Notes: generated by a model not told the origin, from the letters alone. A stretch of DNA of 64,000 nucleotides from Quadrisphaera sp. DSM 44207 (GCF_900101335.1 NZ_FNKA01000001.1:1-64000); one strand, 5' to 3'; counted from the stretch's first letter, positions 45,234 through 55,581 are shown. A program made the numbers and translations.

Positions 45234-48200
45234 GTGACCCAGGTCGCCGACGACGCGCCGAGCGTCGAGAGCCCCACGCCCGACGAGCCCACCGGCCCGT
45301 CCACCCCCACCGCGGTGATCACGCGCCGGGGCACCCTGGCGCCCTTCGACGCCGAGCGCATCCGCGTCGCGATCACGAAGGCGTTCCTCGAGGTCGAGGG
45401 CGAGGCCGCCGAGAGCTCCCCGCGCGTGCACGAGCAGGTGCAGGAGGTCACCGACTCCGTCGTGGCCACCCTGGTGCGCAACTCCCTCGCCGAGGCCGGC
45501 TCCTCCGGGCGCCCGGTCCTCCTCGAGGAGGTGCAGGACCAGGTCGAGCTGGCCCTGATGCGGGCCGGGCAGTTCCGCGTCGCCCGCGCCTACATCGTCT
45601 ACCGCGAGGCGCACGCCAAGGCGCGCCGCGAGCGCGAGGCCGGCCTGCCCCAGGTCGCCGTCCCCTCCCTCAGCGTCAGGACCACCGAGGGCGAGCTGGT
45701 CCCGCTCGACCGCGACCGGCTGCGCACCGTCGTCGCCGAGGCGTGCTCCGGCCTGCCGACGGTGGACGCCGACGCCGTGGTCTCCGAGGCCGTGCGCACC
45801 CTCTACGACGGCGTCGGCGAGCTGGAGCTGGCCCAGGCGCTCGTGCTGGCCGCCCGCACCAAGGTCGAGGCCGACCCGGACTACACCTACGTCAGCTCCC
45901 GCCTGCTGCTGGACGTGCTGCGCACCGAGGCCCTCACGGCCGTCTTCGGCGAGCGCCGCACGGCCAGCCAGGCCGAGATGGCCGCGATCTACCCGGAGTA
46001 CCTCGAGCGGTACGTGGCCAAGGGCATCGGGCTCGGCATGCTCGACCCGCGCCTGGCGGAGTTCGACCTCGACCGCCTGGGCGCCGCGATCGCCGCCGAG
46101 CGCGACCTGGACTTCACCTTCCTGGGCCTGCAGACCCTCTACGACCGCTACTTCCTGCACGAGCGCGGCCAGCGCTACGAGCTGCCGCAGGCGTTCTTCC
46201 TGCGCGTGGCCATGGGCCTGGCCCTGGGCGAGGCGGAGAAGGAAGAGCGGGCGATCGAGTTCTACCGCCTGATCTCCAGCTTCGACTTCATGTGCTCGAC
46301 CCCGACGCTGTTCAACGCCGGCACCACCCGGCCGCAGCTGTCCTCGTGCTTCCTGACCACGGTCTCGGACGACCTGTCGGGCATCTTCCAGTCCATCAAG
46401 GACAACGCGCTGCTGGCGAAGTACTCCGGCGGCCTGGGCAACGACTGGACGCCGGTGCGCGGCATCGGGGCGCACATCCGCGGCACCAACGGCCAGTCCC
46501 AGGGCATCGTGCCGTTCCTGAAGATCGCCAACGACACGGCGGTGGCGGTCAACCAGGGCGGCAAGCGCAAGGGCGCGGTGTGCGCCTACCTGGAGACCTG
46601 GCACATCGACGTCGAGGAGTTCCTCGAGCTGCGCAAGAACACCGGCGACGAGCGCCGGCGCACGCACGACATGAACACGGCCAACTGGGTGCCGGACCTG
46701 TTCATGCAGCGCGTCGCCGAGGGCGGCACCTGGACCCTGTTCTCCCCCGACGAGACCGCGGACCTGCACGACCTGTACGGCCCGGCGTTCGCGCAGCGCT
46801 ACGCCCAGTACGAGGCCGCCGCGCAGCGCGGGGAGCTGCGGGTGCACCGCACGCTGGGCGCCGTGGACCTGTGGCGCAAGATGCTCACGGCCCTGTTCGA
46901 GACCGGGCACCCGTGGATCACGTTCAAGGACCCGTGCAACCTGCGCTCCCCGCAGCAGCACGTCGGCGTCGTGCACTCGTCGAACCTGTGCACCGAGATC
47001 ACGCTGAACACGAGCGCCGAGGAGGTCGCCGTGTGCAACCTCGGCTCGGTCAACCTCGCCGCGCACGTGACCGAGCAGGGCCTGGACGTCGAGCGGCTGC
47101 GCCGCACCGTGCGCACCGCGGTGCGCATGCTCGACAACGTCATCGACCTGAACCTGTACACGATCCCGCAGGCCGAGCGCGCCAACCAGCGCCACCGCCC
47201 GGTGGGCCTGGGCCTGATGGGCTTCCAGGACGCGCTGTTCACCCTGCGCCTGCCGTACTCCTCGCAGGCCGCGGTGGAGTTCGCCGACACCTCGATGGAG
47301 CAGATCAGCTACGCCGCGATCGAGGCGAGCGCCGACCTGGCGGCCGAGCGCGGCGCGTACGCCTCCTTCGAGGGCTCCCTGTGGAGCCGGGGCGTCCTGC
47401 CGATCGACTCCCTGGAGGTCCTGCGCGAGGCCCGCGGCGGCGACGTCGTCCTCGACACCTCCGCCACCCTCGACTGGGCGCCGCTGCGCGAGAAGGTGCA
47501 GCGGCAGGGCATGCGCAACTCCAACGTGATGGCGATCGCGCCCACCGCGACGATCTCCAACATCGTCGGGGTCGCGCAGTCGATCGAGCCGATGTACCGC
47601 AACCTGTTCGTGAAGTCGAACATGTCCGGCGACTTCACCGTGGTCAACGCCGCCCTGGTGCGCGACCTGGCCGAGCGGGGGCTGTGGGACGAGGTGATGG
47701 TCTCGGACCTGAAGTACTTCGACGGCTCCCTCGGGCAGATCGACCGGGTGCCCGCCGACCTGCGCGACCTGTACGCCACGGCGTTCGAGGTCGACCCGCA
47801 CTGGCTGGTGCTCGCCGCCGCGCGGCGCCAGAAGTGGATCGACCAGGCCCAGTCGCTGAACCTGTACGTCTCGCGGCCGAACGGGCGCATGCTCGACGAG
47901 CTGTACCGCGCGGCGTGGCAGAACGGCCTGAAGACCACCTACTACCTGCGCTCGCAGAGCGCGACGCACGTGGAGAAGTCCACGCTGCGCGGCACCGACG
48001 GCAAGCTCAACGCCGTCTCCACCGGTGCTCCGGCCGCTGCTCCGGCCGCTGCTCCGGCCGCGGTGGCCGCCATTGCCCCCGCGGCCGCCCCGGCCAGCGT
48101 CGTGCCCGCCCAGGCGGTCGCCACCGCACCGCCGGCGGCCGTGACGACCAGCCCCTCCCCGGTGGTGGTCCTGCCCGACACCGCGGCGGCCGCGTGCTCC

Positions 48201-48236
48201 ATCGAGAACGGCGAGGACTGCGAGGCCTGCCAGTGA
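45234..48236 (+). CDS. nrdA: Class I ribonucleotide reductase, alpha subunit
   Basis: The 1000-aa enzyme reduces ribonucleoside diphosphates. Two ATP-cone-like domains are visible: [20 protein letters not shown] near residue 24, and a second with [20 protein letters not shown] near residue 145. Catalytic residues include Cys372 (SSCFLTTV), the thiyl Cys586 in SSNLCTE and Cys601 (VCNLGSVNL). The spacing Cys372-Cys586 equals that of E. coli Cys225-Cys439. A long Ala/Pro linker (about 930-975) leads to the C-terminal redox pair in EDCEACQ. GTG 45234 has GGAGGAGA upstream. Confidence 0.97.
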   Translation: MTQVADDAPSVESPTPDEPTGPSTPTAVITRRGTLAPFDAERIRVAITKAFLEVEGEAAESSPRVHEQVQEVTDSVVATLVRNSLAEAGSSGRPVLLEEVQDQVELALMRAGQFRVARAYIVYREAHAKARREREAGLPQVAVPSLSVRTTEGELVPLDRDRLRTVVAEACSGLPTVDADAVVSEAVRTLYDGVGELELAQALVLAARTKVEADPDYTYVSSRLLLDVLRTEALTAVFGERRTASQAEMAAIYPEYLERYVAKGIGLGMLDPRLAEFDLDRLGAAIAAERDLDFTFLGLQTLYDRYFLHERGQRYELPQAFFLRVAMGLALGEAEKEERAIEFYRLISSFDFMCSTPTLFNAGTTRPQLSSCFLTTVSDDLSGIFQSIKDNALLAKYSGGLGNDWTPVRGIGAHIRGTNGQSQGIVPFLKIANDTAVAVNQGGKRKGAVCAYLETWHIDVEEFLELRKNTGDERRRTHDMNTANWVPDLFMQRVAEGGTWTLFSPDETADLHDLYGPAFAQRYAQYEAAAQRGELRVHRTLGAVDLWRKMLTALFETGHPWITFKDPCNLRSPQQHVGVVHSSNLCTEITLNTSAEEVAVCNLGSVNLAAHVTEQGLDVERLRRTVRTAVRMLDNVIDLNLYTIPQAERANQRHRPVGLGLMGFQDALFTLRLPYSSQAAVEFADTSMEQISYAAIEASADLAAERGAYASFEGSLWSRGVLPIDSLEVLREARGGDVVLDTSATLDWAPLREKVQRQGMRNSNVMAIAPTATISNIVGVAQSIEPMYRNLFVKSNMSGDFTVVNAALVRDLAERGLWDEVMVSDLKYFDGSLGQIDRVPADLRDLYATAFEVDPHWLVLAAARRQKWIDQAQSLNLYVSRPNGRMLDELYRAAWQNGLKTTYYLRSQSATHVEKSTLRGTDGKLNAVSTGAPAAAPAAAPAAVAAIAPAAAPASVVPAQAVATAPPAAVTTSPSPVVVLPDTAAAACSIENGEDCEACQ

Positions 48237-48268
48237 CCATCCCGACCCAGCACACCGAGGAGAGCGCC

Positions 48269-49363
48269 GTGGACGTGCGCGAGATGAGCCGCACCGACCC
48301 CGAGACCGTCGACACCACGGGCCTGGGCGCCATCGAGACCGGCGCCGCCCGCGTCGACGTCAGCGACAAGGCGATGATCAACGCCCGCGCCGACGTCAAC
48401 CAGCTCCTGCCGCTGAAGTACGGCTGGGCGTGGGAGAAGTACCTGGCCGCCTGCAACAACCACTGGATGCCCACCGAGGTGTCCATGCAGGCCGACATCG
48501 CGCTGTGGAAGTCCCCGAGCGGGCTGACCGAGGACGAGCGCCTGATGCTCAAGCGCAACCTCGGCTTCTTCGCCACGGCGGAGTCCCTCGTCGCCAACAA
48601 CATCGTGCTCGCGGTCTACCGGCAGCTGACCAACCCCGAGTGCCGCCAGTACCTGCTGCGCCAGGCGTTCGAGGAGGCCGTGCACACGCACACCTTCCAG
48701 TACATCTGCACCAGCCTCGGCCTCGACGAGGGCGAGCTGTTCAACATGTACCGGGAGATCCCCTCGATCTCCGACAAGGACTCCTGGGCGCTGCGGTACA
48801 CGAAGAACCTCGAGGACCCGGGCTTCCGCACCGGCACCCCCGAGGCCGACCAGGACTTCCTGCGCGACCTCATCGCCTTCTACGTGGTCTTCGAGGGCAT
48901 GTGGTTCTACACCGGGTTCGCGCAGATCCTCTCCCTCGGCCGGCGCAACAAGATGGTCGGCATCGCCGAGCAGTACCAGTACATCCTCCGCGACGAGTCG
49001 ATCCACCTGAACTTCGGCATCGACGTCATCAACCAGATCAAGGTCGAGAACCCGCACCTGTGGTCCGCGCAGTTCCAGGAGGAGGTGCGCACGATGCTGC
49101 GCGAGGCCTGCGACCTGGAGATCGCCTACGGCCGCGAGACGATGCCGCGGGGCATCCTCGGCCTCAACGCCGAGCTGTGCGCACAGTACATGCACTTCAT
49201 CACCAACCGCCGCTGCGGCCAGCTGGGCCTGGCGCCGGTGTTCGCGGAGGTGGACAACCCCTTCCCGTGGATGAGCGAGTCGATGGACCTGAAGAAGGAG
49301 AAGAACTTCTTCGAGACCCGCGTCATCGAGTACCAGACCGGCGGCGGGCTCTCCTGGGAGTGA
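48269..49363 (+). CDS. nrdB: Ribonucleotide reductase beta subunit, subclass Ic (Mn/Fe type)
   Basis: 364 aa from GTG 48269, chosen because GAGGAGA lies 6 bases upstream; an earlier GTG at 48233 overlaps the nrdA stop (376 aa). Metal ligands are Glu105 (TAESLV), Glu136, His139 (EEAVHTHTF), a Glu in VFEGMWF, and Glu/His in DESIHLNF. The residue four after His139 is Phe143, where E. coli R2 has radical Tyr122. Glu105 stands at the Asp84 position, 31 residues before Glu136 as in E. coli. These two changes define the chlamydial-type class Ic proteins, which use Mn(IV)/Fe(III) instead of a tyrosyl radical. Confidence 0.95.
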   Translation: MDVREMSRTDPETVDTTGLGAIETGAARVDVSDKAMINARADVNQLLPLKYGWAWEKYLAACNNHWMPTEVSMQADIALWKSPSGLTEDERLMLKRNLGFFATAESLVANNIVLAVYRQLTNPECRQYLLRQAFEEAVHTHTFQYICTSLGLDEGELFNMYREIPSISDKDSWALRYTKNLEDPGFRTGTPEADQDFLRDLIAFYVVFEGMWFYTGFAQILSLGRRNKMVGIAEQYQYILRDESIHLNFGIDVINQIKVENPHLWSAQFQEEVRTMLREACDLEIAYGRETMPRGILGLNAELCAQYMHFITNRRCGQLGLAPVFAEVDNPFPWMSESMDLKKEKNFFETRVIEYQTGGGLSWE

Positions 49364-49430
49364 CCCCGCGCCGGCTCCGCGGCGGGCGCCCTCGCGCCTG
49401 ACGCACCCGCAGCTGACGCACCCGGACCCG

Positions 49431-49462
49431 ACGCCCCGGTGACCGAGAGGTCACCGGGGCGT
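49431..49462. terminator. Strong hairpin terminator after nrdAB
   Basis: ACGCCCCGGTGACC (49431-49444), GAGA, GGTCACCGGGGCGT (49449-49462) forms a perfect 14-bp stem with a GAGA tetraloop, 67 bp after the nrdB stop. No long T run follows, as is usual in GC-rich actinobacteria. Confidence 0.8.
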
Positions 49463-49593
49463 CGTGCTGCCTGCCCGCTCCGAGGACCTGCGCCCGGACG
49501 CCGACCGCCTGGGCGCATGAGGCCGGTGGTGCCGGGTAGGCAGGCCTGCGCCAGGGTCGAGCGTCGGCTCTGCCATCTCGACGGAGAGATGCC

Positions 49594-50763
49594 ATGACCC
49601 CCCTCACCCCAGGCGGCCCGGCTGCGGCGCCGGAGCCGGTGGGCGCCACCATCGGCGTGGAGCAGGAGCTGCACGTCGTGGACGCGCACACGTACGCGGC
49701 CCTGGACGACGACGCCCTGAGCAGCGCCGTGCTGCACGGCGAGGCGGGCCGGCACGTGCACGCCGAGATCGCCACGACCCAGGTCGAGGCCGCCACGGGC
49801 GTGTGCCGCACCCTGGAGGAGCTGCGCAGCAGCCTCGCCGCCGCGCGCGCGGAGGCCGCGGCCGCCGCCGCCACCGTCGGCGGGGCGGTGCTGGCCGCCT
49901 CCACCCACCCCTTCGCGGGGTGGGCGGACCAGCGGCTGACCAGCGGCCCGCGCTACCTGACCCTCTACGAGCGCTGGGGCGTCCTCGCGCTGCAGCAGGT
50001 GATCTGCAGCTGCCACGTCCACGTCGCCGTCCCCGACCTCGACACCGCGGTGACGGTCATGGACCACGTGCGGCCCTACCTGCCGCTGGTCCTCGCCCTG
50101 ACCGGCAGCTCGCCCTTCCACGAGGGCACCGACACCGGCTACGACAGCTACCGCACGCAGTGGTTCGACCGCTGGCCGATCACCGGCCCGCCCGAACCGC
50201 TCGGGGACGCCGGCAGCTACCTCGGGCTGGTGTACGGGCTCAAGGCCGCCGGCGTCATCGACGACGCGTCCAACCTGTACTGGGACGTGCGGCCGTCCTC
50301 GCGCTACCCGACGCTGGAGTTCCGCGTCGCCGACGTGGCCACCGACCTCGACGACTCCCTGCTGCACGCGGCGCTGGTGCGCTCCCTCACGCGCGTCCTG
50401 GACGCCCGGGACCGCACCGGGCGCCCTGCGCCGGAGGTGCGCCCGGAGCTGCTGCGGGCCGCGCGGTGGCGGGCGGCGCGCTACGGCATCCAGGGGCAGC
50501 TGTTCGACCCCGTGCGCCTCGAGCTCGTCGACGCCCCCGTGGCCGTGCGCCGCCTGCTCGAGGAGCTGCGCGACGACCTGACCGAGCACGGGGAGTGGGA
50601 CGAGGTCTCCGCCCTGACCGAGCAGCTGCTGGCCCGCGGCACCTCCGCGCAGCGCCAGCGCGCCGTCCTGCACCGCACCGGGGACCTGCGCTCGGTGGCC
50701 GAGATGCTCGTCAGGGAGTCCCAGCCGCCGCCGGGGCCACCGTCCACACCGCCGTGCGCTTGA
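49594..50763 (+). CDS. Carboxylate-amine ligase, GCS2 (YbdK-like) family
   Basis: The 389-aa ATP-dependent ligase has ATIGVEQELHVVDAHTY, the glutamate-cysteine-ligase-like start; EIATTQVEAATGVC; CSCHVHVAVPD; and TLEFRVADVATDLDD. Relatives join glutamate and cysteine or act in ergothioneine-type pathways; the true substrate is unknown. The last 50 or so bases overlap the opposite-strand methyltransferase gene. ATG 49594 is preceded by GGAGAG. Confidence 0.88.
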   Translation: MTPLTPGGPAAAPEPVGATIGVEQELHVVDAHTYAALDDDALSSAVLHGEAGRHVHAEIATTQVEAATGVCRTLEELRSSLAAARAEAAAAAATVGGAVLAASTHPFAGWADQRLTSGPRYLTLYERWGVLALQQVICSCHVHVAVPDLDTAVTVMDHVRPYLPLVLALTGSSPFHEGTDTGYDSYRTQWFDRWPITGPPEPLGDAGSYLGLVYGLKAAGVIDDASNLYWDVRPSSRYPTLEFRVADVATDLDDSLLHAALVRSLTRVLDARDRTGRPAPEVRPELLRAARWRAARYGIQGQLFDPVRLELVDAPVAVRRLLEELRDDLTEHGEWDEVSALTEQLLARGTSAQRQRAVLHRTGDLRSVAEMLVRESQPPPGPPSTPPCA

Positions 50764-51403
50764 CCTCGCGGTCCTCCAGCTCCGCCAGCACGGGCACGTC
50801 GTAGGTGGCCACCCGGCGCAGCCGCTCGCGCGGCAGGTGCGCGCGGCCGGGGTCGCCGAGCAGCACGGCGGCGCCGCGGGCGGCGGCCCGCTCGCAGAAG
50901 GCGGTCACGCGCAGCGCGAGGGCGCGCGCGTAGCAGGCGTCGCCGACCAGGACGACGTCCGCGCCCCCGCCGTCCCCGTCGAGGAGGTCCTCGCCGGTCA
51001 CCGCCACCGCGAGCCCGTTGGCGGCGGCGTTGGCGCGCACGGCCTGCAGGGCCAGGGGGTCGACGTCGTCGGCCAGGACGCTCGCGGCGCCGGCGCGGGC
51101 GGCGGCGAGCGCGACGAGCCCGGACCCGGACGCGACGTCGAGCACGCGCCGGCCGGCGACGACGTGCGGGTGGTCGAGGACGTAGCGGGCCAGCGCCTGC
51201 CCGCCCGCCCACGGGAAGGCCCAGAACGGCGGCTCCAGCCCGCTGCGCCCGACGTGCGCCTCGACGCCCTCCCACAGCTCCACCACGCCGGAGCCGACGT
51301 GGAGGAGGACCTCGGGCACGAACGGCGCCGGGACCAGGCGCGTGCGCCCGCGCAGCAGGTCCGCCGCGCTCGCCCCGTCGTGCACGCCCCCATGCTCCGC
51401 CAT
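50711..51403 (-). CDS. SAM-dependent methyltransferase (Methyltransf_16-like)
   Basis: The 230-aa protein has PFWAFPWAGGQALARYVLD, motif I VLDVASGSGLVALAAAR, motif II VLADDVDPLALQAV and VLVGDACYARAL. This pattern matches class I lysine or small-molecule methyltransferases related to nicotinamide N-methyltransferase and ETFB methyltransferase. Its 3' end overlaps the convergent ligase gene by 53 bases. It is divergent from the SpoIIE phosphatase. The target is unknown. Confidence 0.85.
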   Translation of the reverse strand: MAEHGGVHDGASAADLLRGRTRLVPAPFVPEVLLHVGSGVVELWEGVEAHVGRSGLEPPFWAFPWAGGQALARYVLDHPHVVAGRRVLDVASGSGLVALAAARAGAASVLADDVDPLALQAVRANAAANGLAVAVTGEDLLDGDGGGADVVLVGDACYARALALRVTAFCERAAARGAAVLLGDPGRAHLPRERLRRVATYDVPVLAELEDREVKRTAVWTVAPAAAGTP

Positions 51404-51509
51404 CCCCGGGTGAGCGCCTGCCGGTGGGCGCCCGCCGGTGGGCGCCCGCGCGAGGACGGGGCTGTCCGAAGCGGCCCCCGCGCGGCGCCCCGGCGGGTAG
51501 GTTCGCCAG

Positions 51510-54233
51510 GTGCTGACACCCGTCCAGGCGCTCTTCGCCGGCGCCGGATCGCTGCGCGCGGACTACGAGGGGGTCGACTGGGCCGCCGGCCCGCTCGGGC
51601 CCGTGGAGCAGTGGTCGCAGTCCCTGCGCACGACGGTGTCCATCTGCCTGGCCTCGGAGTTCCCCATCCTCCTGTGGTGGGGCCCGGACCTCGTGATGAT
51701 CTACAACGAGGCCTACCGGCCGATGGTGCTCGACAAGCACCCGCACGCCCTCGGCCGCCCCGGCCGGGACGTGTTCCCGGAGATCTGGGCGATGCTCGAG
51801 CCGATGCTGCGCGCCGTGCGCAGCGGCCGGGAGACCACCTACTCCGAGAACCAGCTGATGCTGCTCGAGCGGCGCGGCTTCGCCGAGGAGTGCTACTTCA
51901 CCTTCTCCGTCTCGGGCGTCGTCGACGACGACGGCAGCGAGGGCGGCATCTTCACGGCCGCGCTGGAGACCACCGCGCAGGTGATCGAGCGCCGCCGCCT
52001 GGACCTGCTGCGCCGCCTCGGCGCGCTCAGCGAGGCCCTGGACCTGCAGGAGGTCTCCTCGCGCGCGCTGGCGGCGCTGCGCGACGAGAGCGCCGACCTG
52101 CCGGCCGTCGACCTGCTGCTGCCCGCCGCCGACGGCGGGCTCGTCGCCGTCGAGCCCGCCGGCGAGCTGGCCGCGGGGCTGATCCCGCGGCAGGGGGCGA
52201 TCGAGGCGCCCGGGAGCGTCCGCGGCGCCGTCCCCGCCGAGGACCGCGTGGTGCGCCTGGACGTGCCGATCCGCGGCGGCGACGGCCGCCCGGCCGTGCT
52301 CGTCGTCCGCCTGAGCGACCGCCTCGCCGCCGACGAGGAGTACCTGTCCTTCCTCGGCTCCGTCGCGAGCGGCGTCGGCGGCGCGCTCAGCGCCTCGCAC
52401 CAGTACCAGATCGAGCGCGGGCGGGCCGACACGCAGTCGCAGCTGGCGGAGCGCCTGGAGGGCCTGGTCTCCGTCGCGCAGCTGCTCGGCGGCGCGCAGA
52501 CGGAGAGCGCCGTCCTGCACGTGGTCACCGGGCGCGGCGCCACGGTGCTCGGCGCCGTCGGGGGCGTGCTGGGCCTGCGCGCGGGGGACGGCGCGGACGC
52601 CGCCGGCGGGCTCGACGGCACGGACGCCGCCGGCGGGCTCGACGGCACGGACGCCGCCGGCGGGGTCGACGGCACGGTCGGCGCCGGGGTCGACGGCACG
52701 GTCGGCGCCGGGGTCGACGGCGCGGTCGACGGCACGGTGCGGCTGCTCAGCAGCGACTTCCTCAGCGACGACCTGCGCGCGGAGATCGCGGTGCTGCCCG
52801 TCGCGTTCCCGCTGCCGGTGGTGCACACCGCCCGCACGGGGGAGCCGCTGTTCCTCACCGACCGCGCCGGCACGCTGGAGCTGTTCCCGGACGCCGCGGA
52901 CCTGTACGCCCGCACGAGCGCGCAGGCGTCCGCGACGGTGCCGCTGCGCTCGGGCAGCGTGCTGATGGGCTCGCTGTCGGTGGCCTGGGACCACCCGCGC
53001 GACTTCACCGCCGCGGACCGGGACCTGCTGGCGGCGCTGGCGGCGCTGTGCGCGCAGGCGCTGGACCGGGTGCGGGCCCGCGCCGCCGAGCGCGAGTCCG
53101 TCGCCGCCGTCCAGCGCATGTCCGAGACCCTGCAGCGCAGCCTGCTGACCGAGCCGCCGCAGGCCGACGACCTGCAGATCGCCGTCCGCTACTCCCCCGC
53201 CTCCGAGCAGGCCCAGGTCGGCGGGGACTGGTACGACGCCTTCACCACCCCCGACGGGTGCACGTCGCTGGTGATCGGGGACGTGACCGGGCACGACCGC
53301 GACGCGGCGGCGGCCATGGGCCAGGTGCGCAACCTGCTGCGCGCCACCGCCTACGCCGCGCCCGCGAGCCCGGCGGGCGTGCTCGCCGCCCTGGAGCAGG
53401 CGATGAGCGGCCTGGCCGTCGACACCCTCGCCACCGCCGTCCTCGCCCAGCTCGAGCGGACGCGGACCGCGCGCGGGGAGGAGCAGCGGGTGCTGCGCTG
53501 GTCCAACGCCGGGCACCTGCCGCCCCTGCTGCGCCGCCCCGACGGCACCGTGACCGTGCTGGACTCCGGCGACCCGGACCTCCTCCTCGGCCTCGACCCG
53601 GCGACGGCCCGCACGGACGGCCGCGCGGTGCTCGAGGAGGGGGCGACGCTGCTGCTGTACACCGACGGCCTCGTCGAGCAGCGCGGGGAGGCCCTCGACG
53701 CCGGGGTGGAGCGGCTGCGCGCCGCCCTGCGCGACCTCGGCGGCCTGCCGCTGGAGGAGCTGTGCGACCGGCTGCTCGACCAGCTGCGCGAGCACGGCCC
53801 GGCCGGGCGCGGCGGCGCCGCGGACGACGTCGCCCTGCTCGCGGTGCGGGCGCACCCGCGGGCGCGGGCGGTGGCCCGCACGAGCCTGCCCTCCTCCCCC
53901 GCCAGCGTCTCCCCGGCCCGCCGCTTCGCCGTGCAGGCCTGCCGCGACGCGGGCCTGGAGGACCTCACCGACACCGTCGCCCTGCTGGTCAGCGAGGTCG
54001 CGACGAACGCCGTGCGGCACGGGGAGGGCGACGTGCGGATCACGGTGCTGGCCGCGGCGGCGTCCGTGCGGATCGAGGTGGCCGACGACGCCGCGGGCGC
54101 GCCCGTGCCGCGCACCGCGCGCGAGGAGGACGAGGGCGGGCGGGGGCTCGCCCTCGTCGACGCCCTGTCCACCGCGTGGGGCGCGGAGCCGGCCGGGCGC
54201 GGCAAGGTCGTCTGGTTCGAGGTCGGCGCCTGA
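51510..54233 (+). CDS. PAS-GAF-GAF-SpoIIE phosphatase with C-terminal anti-sigma-type kinase domain
   Basis: The 907-aa sensor contains a PAS-like domain (residues 1-150, WWGPDLVMIYNEAYRPMV), a GAF region (about 170-300), a second GAF (about 320-520), a SpoIIE/PP2C serine phosphatase domain (AQVGGDWYDAF; VIGDVTGHDRDAA; LYTDGLVE; GAADDVALLA) and a HATPase_c domain (VSEVATNAVRHG; GRGLALVDALS). Such proteins act on anti-sigma-factor antagonists. An in-frame minisatellite inserts about 47 Gly/Asp/Ala-rich residues (363-409) in the second GAF. Confidence 0.93.
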   Translation: MLTPVQALFAGAGSLRADYEGVDWAAGPLGPVEQWSQSLRTTVSICLASEFPILLWWGPDLVMIYNEAYRPMVLDKHPHALGRPGRDVFPEIWAMLEPMLRAVRSGRETTYSENQLMLLERRGFAEECYFTFSVSGVVDDDGSEGGIFTAALETTAQVIERRRLDLLRRLGALSEALDLQEVSSRALAALRDESADLPAVDLLLPAADGGLVAVEPAGELAAGLIPRQGAIEAPGSVRGAVPAEDRVVRLDVPIRGGDGRPAVLVVRLSDRLAADEEYLSFLGSVASGVGGALSASHQYQIERGRADTQSQLAERLEGLVSVAQLLGGAQTESAVLHVVTGRGATVLGAVGGVLGLRAGDGADAAGGLDGTDAAGGLDGTDAAGGVDGTVGAGVDGTVGAGVDGAVDGTVRLLSSDFLSDDLRAEIAVLPVAFPLPVVHTARTGEPLFLTDRAGTLELFPDAADLYARTSAQASATVPLRSGSVLMGSLSVAWDHPRDFTAADRDLLAALAALCAQALDRVRARAAERESVAAVQRMSETLQRSLLTEPPQADDLQIAVRYSPASEQAQVGGDWYDAFTTPDGCTSLVIGDVTGHDRDAAAAMGQVRNLLRATAYAAPASPAGVLAALEQAMSGLAVDTLATAVLAQLERTRTARGEEQRVLRWSNAGHLPPLLRRPDGTVTVLDSGDPDLLLGLDPATARTDGRAVLEEGATLLLYTDGLVEQRGEALDAGVERLRAALRDLGGLPLEELCDRLLDQLREHGPAGRGGAADDVALLAVRAHPRARAVARTSLPSSPASVSPARRFAVQACRDAGLEDLTDTVALLVSEVATNAVRHGEGDVRITVLAAAASVRIEVADDAAGAPVPRTAREEDEGGRGLALVDALSTAWGAEPAGRGKVVWFEVGA
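52596..52736 (+). repeat. In-frame minisatellite inside the SpoIIE gene
   Basis: A 27-nt unit starting GACGCCGCCGGCGGGCTCG occurs three times (52596-52676). A shortened 24-nt unit (GTCGGCGCCGGGGTCGAC then GGCACG) follows twice (52677-52724), then half a unit. All units are multiples of 3, so the frame is kept. The peptide repeats are GTDAAGGLD and GTVGAGVD. Copy number could vary between strains. Confidence 0.95.
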
Positions 54234-54282
54234 GCCGCGCCTGAGCCGCGCCTGGCTCGCGCCTGGGCCGCGCCGGGCCCGC

Positions 54283-55581
54283 TCAGGCGGGCGCCGGGTC
54301 GTCGTCGAGCGCGAGGACGAAGCCCGCGGCGGCGAGCCGGTCCAGGGCGCCCGCGCCCAGCGCCAGCGCGGGGGTCAGGCAGCCCGCGCGGCCGGCGGCG
54401 GCGCCGTCCCGGGCGAGGACGAGGCCCGCCTCGGCCACCAGGCGCGCCGTCGTCCCGTAGCCGGGGTGGCCGCGGCCGCGGCCGGTGACGCCGAGGACCC
54501 TCCCGGACGCCGTGCGCGCCCGCACCCGCAGCGTCCACCGCCACTCCTCCAGGGAGGGCCCCGAGGGCCCGGTGCCGGGGCCCGGCAGCACCCGCTCGGC
54601 CCAGCGGGCGGCCGGAGCGCGCACGCCCGCCGGCAGCGCGGCCAGGCCCGCGCCGGCCGCCTGACCGAGCGCCAGCGCTCCCGCCAGCGCTCCGCGCAGG
54701 GGCAGCGAGCCGCCGCGGGCCGGACCGAGGTCGGTGCCCTCGCGGAAGCGGAACGGCACGAGCGGGTCGCCCGCCTCCTCGGCGCGCAGCGCGGCGGTGC
54801 GGTGCACCACCGGCGGGTCGACGAGGGCCAGCGGCGAGCCGGGGCCGACGAGGCGGCCCTCGAGCACCCGCGGCAGCAGCGGGTGCTCCGCCCGGGTGCC
54901 CACCGCCCGGGCGCGCACGGCGGCCGCCGCCGCCGGGTCGGTCACGAGCGCCGCCGGGTCGCCCAGGTGCAGCCGCCCCGGCTCGGCGAGGACGGCGGCG
55001 ACGCTGCGCAGGGTGCCGCCGGAGACCCAGTGCGCGGGCCCGCCGCGGCCCGGCGGCGGCTGGACGGCCACCACCGCCTCGACGTCGTCGAGGCGGTCGC
55101 CGCGCCGCTGCGCCTCCTCCGCGGCGAGCAGCACCGCGACGTCGGCGGGCAGCGCCTCGAAGCCGGCGGCCTGCACCACCGCGACGCCGGCGGCCCGCGC
55201 GGCGGCGGAGTGCTCCTGCACGACGCGCCGCAGCAGGGGCACCTCGCCGCTGAGGTCGAGGTAGGAGGTGCCGGCGTCCACGCAGGCCGCCACCACGGCG
55301 GGGGCGCGGCCGGTGTAGGGCCCGGCGAGGTTGACGAGGACCCGGGTGGCGGCCGCGAGCTCGGCCAGGGAGGCCGGGTCCTGCACGTCCGCGGCCAGCA
55401 CGACGGGAGCGCTCGTGCCGTCCGCGGCCAGGACGTCGCGCACGCGCCGCGCGTCGCGGCCGGCGGCGGCCCACCGCTGCCCCAGCACCGGGGCGCGCTC
55501 GGCGAGGTGGGCGGCGGCCCGGCGCCCCGTGGTGCCGCTGGCGCCGAGGACGACGACGTCGAAGGGCCTCCCTCCCCTCAC
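54283..55581 (-). CDS. Saccharopine dehydrogenase-like NAD(P)-binding oxidoreductase
   Basis: The 432-aa protein has an N-terminal Rossmann fold (FDVVVLGASGTTGRRAAAHL), VLVNLAGPYTGRAPAVVAAC, and GTSYLDLSGEVPLL, typical of the saccharopine dehydrogenase/trans-acting enoyl reductase group that includes mycobacterial lipid-pathway enzymes. The substrate is unknown. Its start overlaps the upstream hypothetical gene by 4 bases. Confidence 0.88.
   Translation of the reverse strand: MRGGRPFDVVVLGASGTTGRRAAAHLAERAPVLGQRWAAAGRDARRVRDVLAADGTSAPVVLAADVQDPASLAELAAATRVLVNLAGPYTGRAPAVVAACVDAGTSYLDLSGEVPLLRRVVQEHSAAARAAGVAVVQAAGFEALPADVAVLLAAEEAQRRGDRLDDVEAVVAVQPPPGRGGPAHWVSGGTLRSVAAVLAEPGRLHLGDPAALVTDPAAAAAVRARAVGTRAEHPLLPRVLEGRLVGPGSPLALVDPPVVHRTAALRAEEAGDPLVPFRFREGTDLGPARGGSLPLRGALAGALALGQAAGAGLAALPAGVRAPAARWAERVLPGPGTGPSGPSLEEWRWTLRVRARTASGRVLGVTGRGRGHPGYGTTARLVAEAGLVLARDGAAAGRAGCLTPALALGAGALDRLAAAGFVLALDDDPAPA

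Noticed and set aside
42828-47969. A 1713-codon open frame on the minus strand opposite nrdA and running through pta
   Set aside because: It is a shadow of third-position G/C bias opposite nrdA and pta, with no family similarity.
48233-48268. GTG 48233, overlapping the nrdA stop, as the nrdB start
   Set aside because: GTG 48269 has a good GAGGAGA ribosome binding site and better fits family N termini; the earlier start remains possible.
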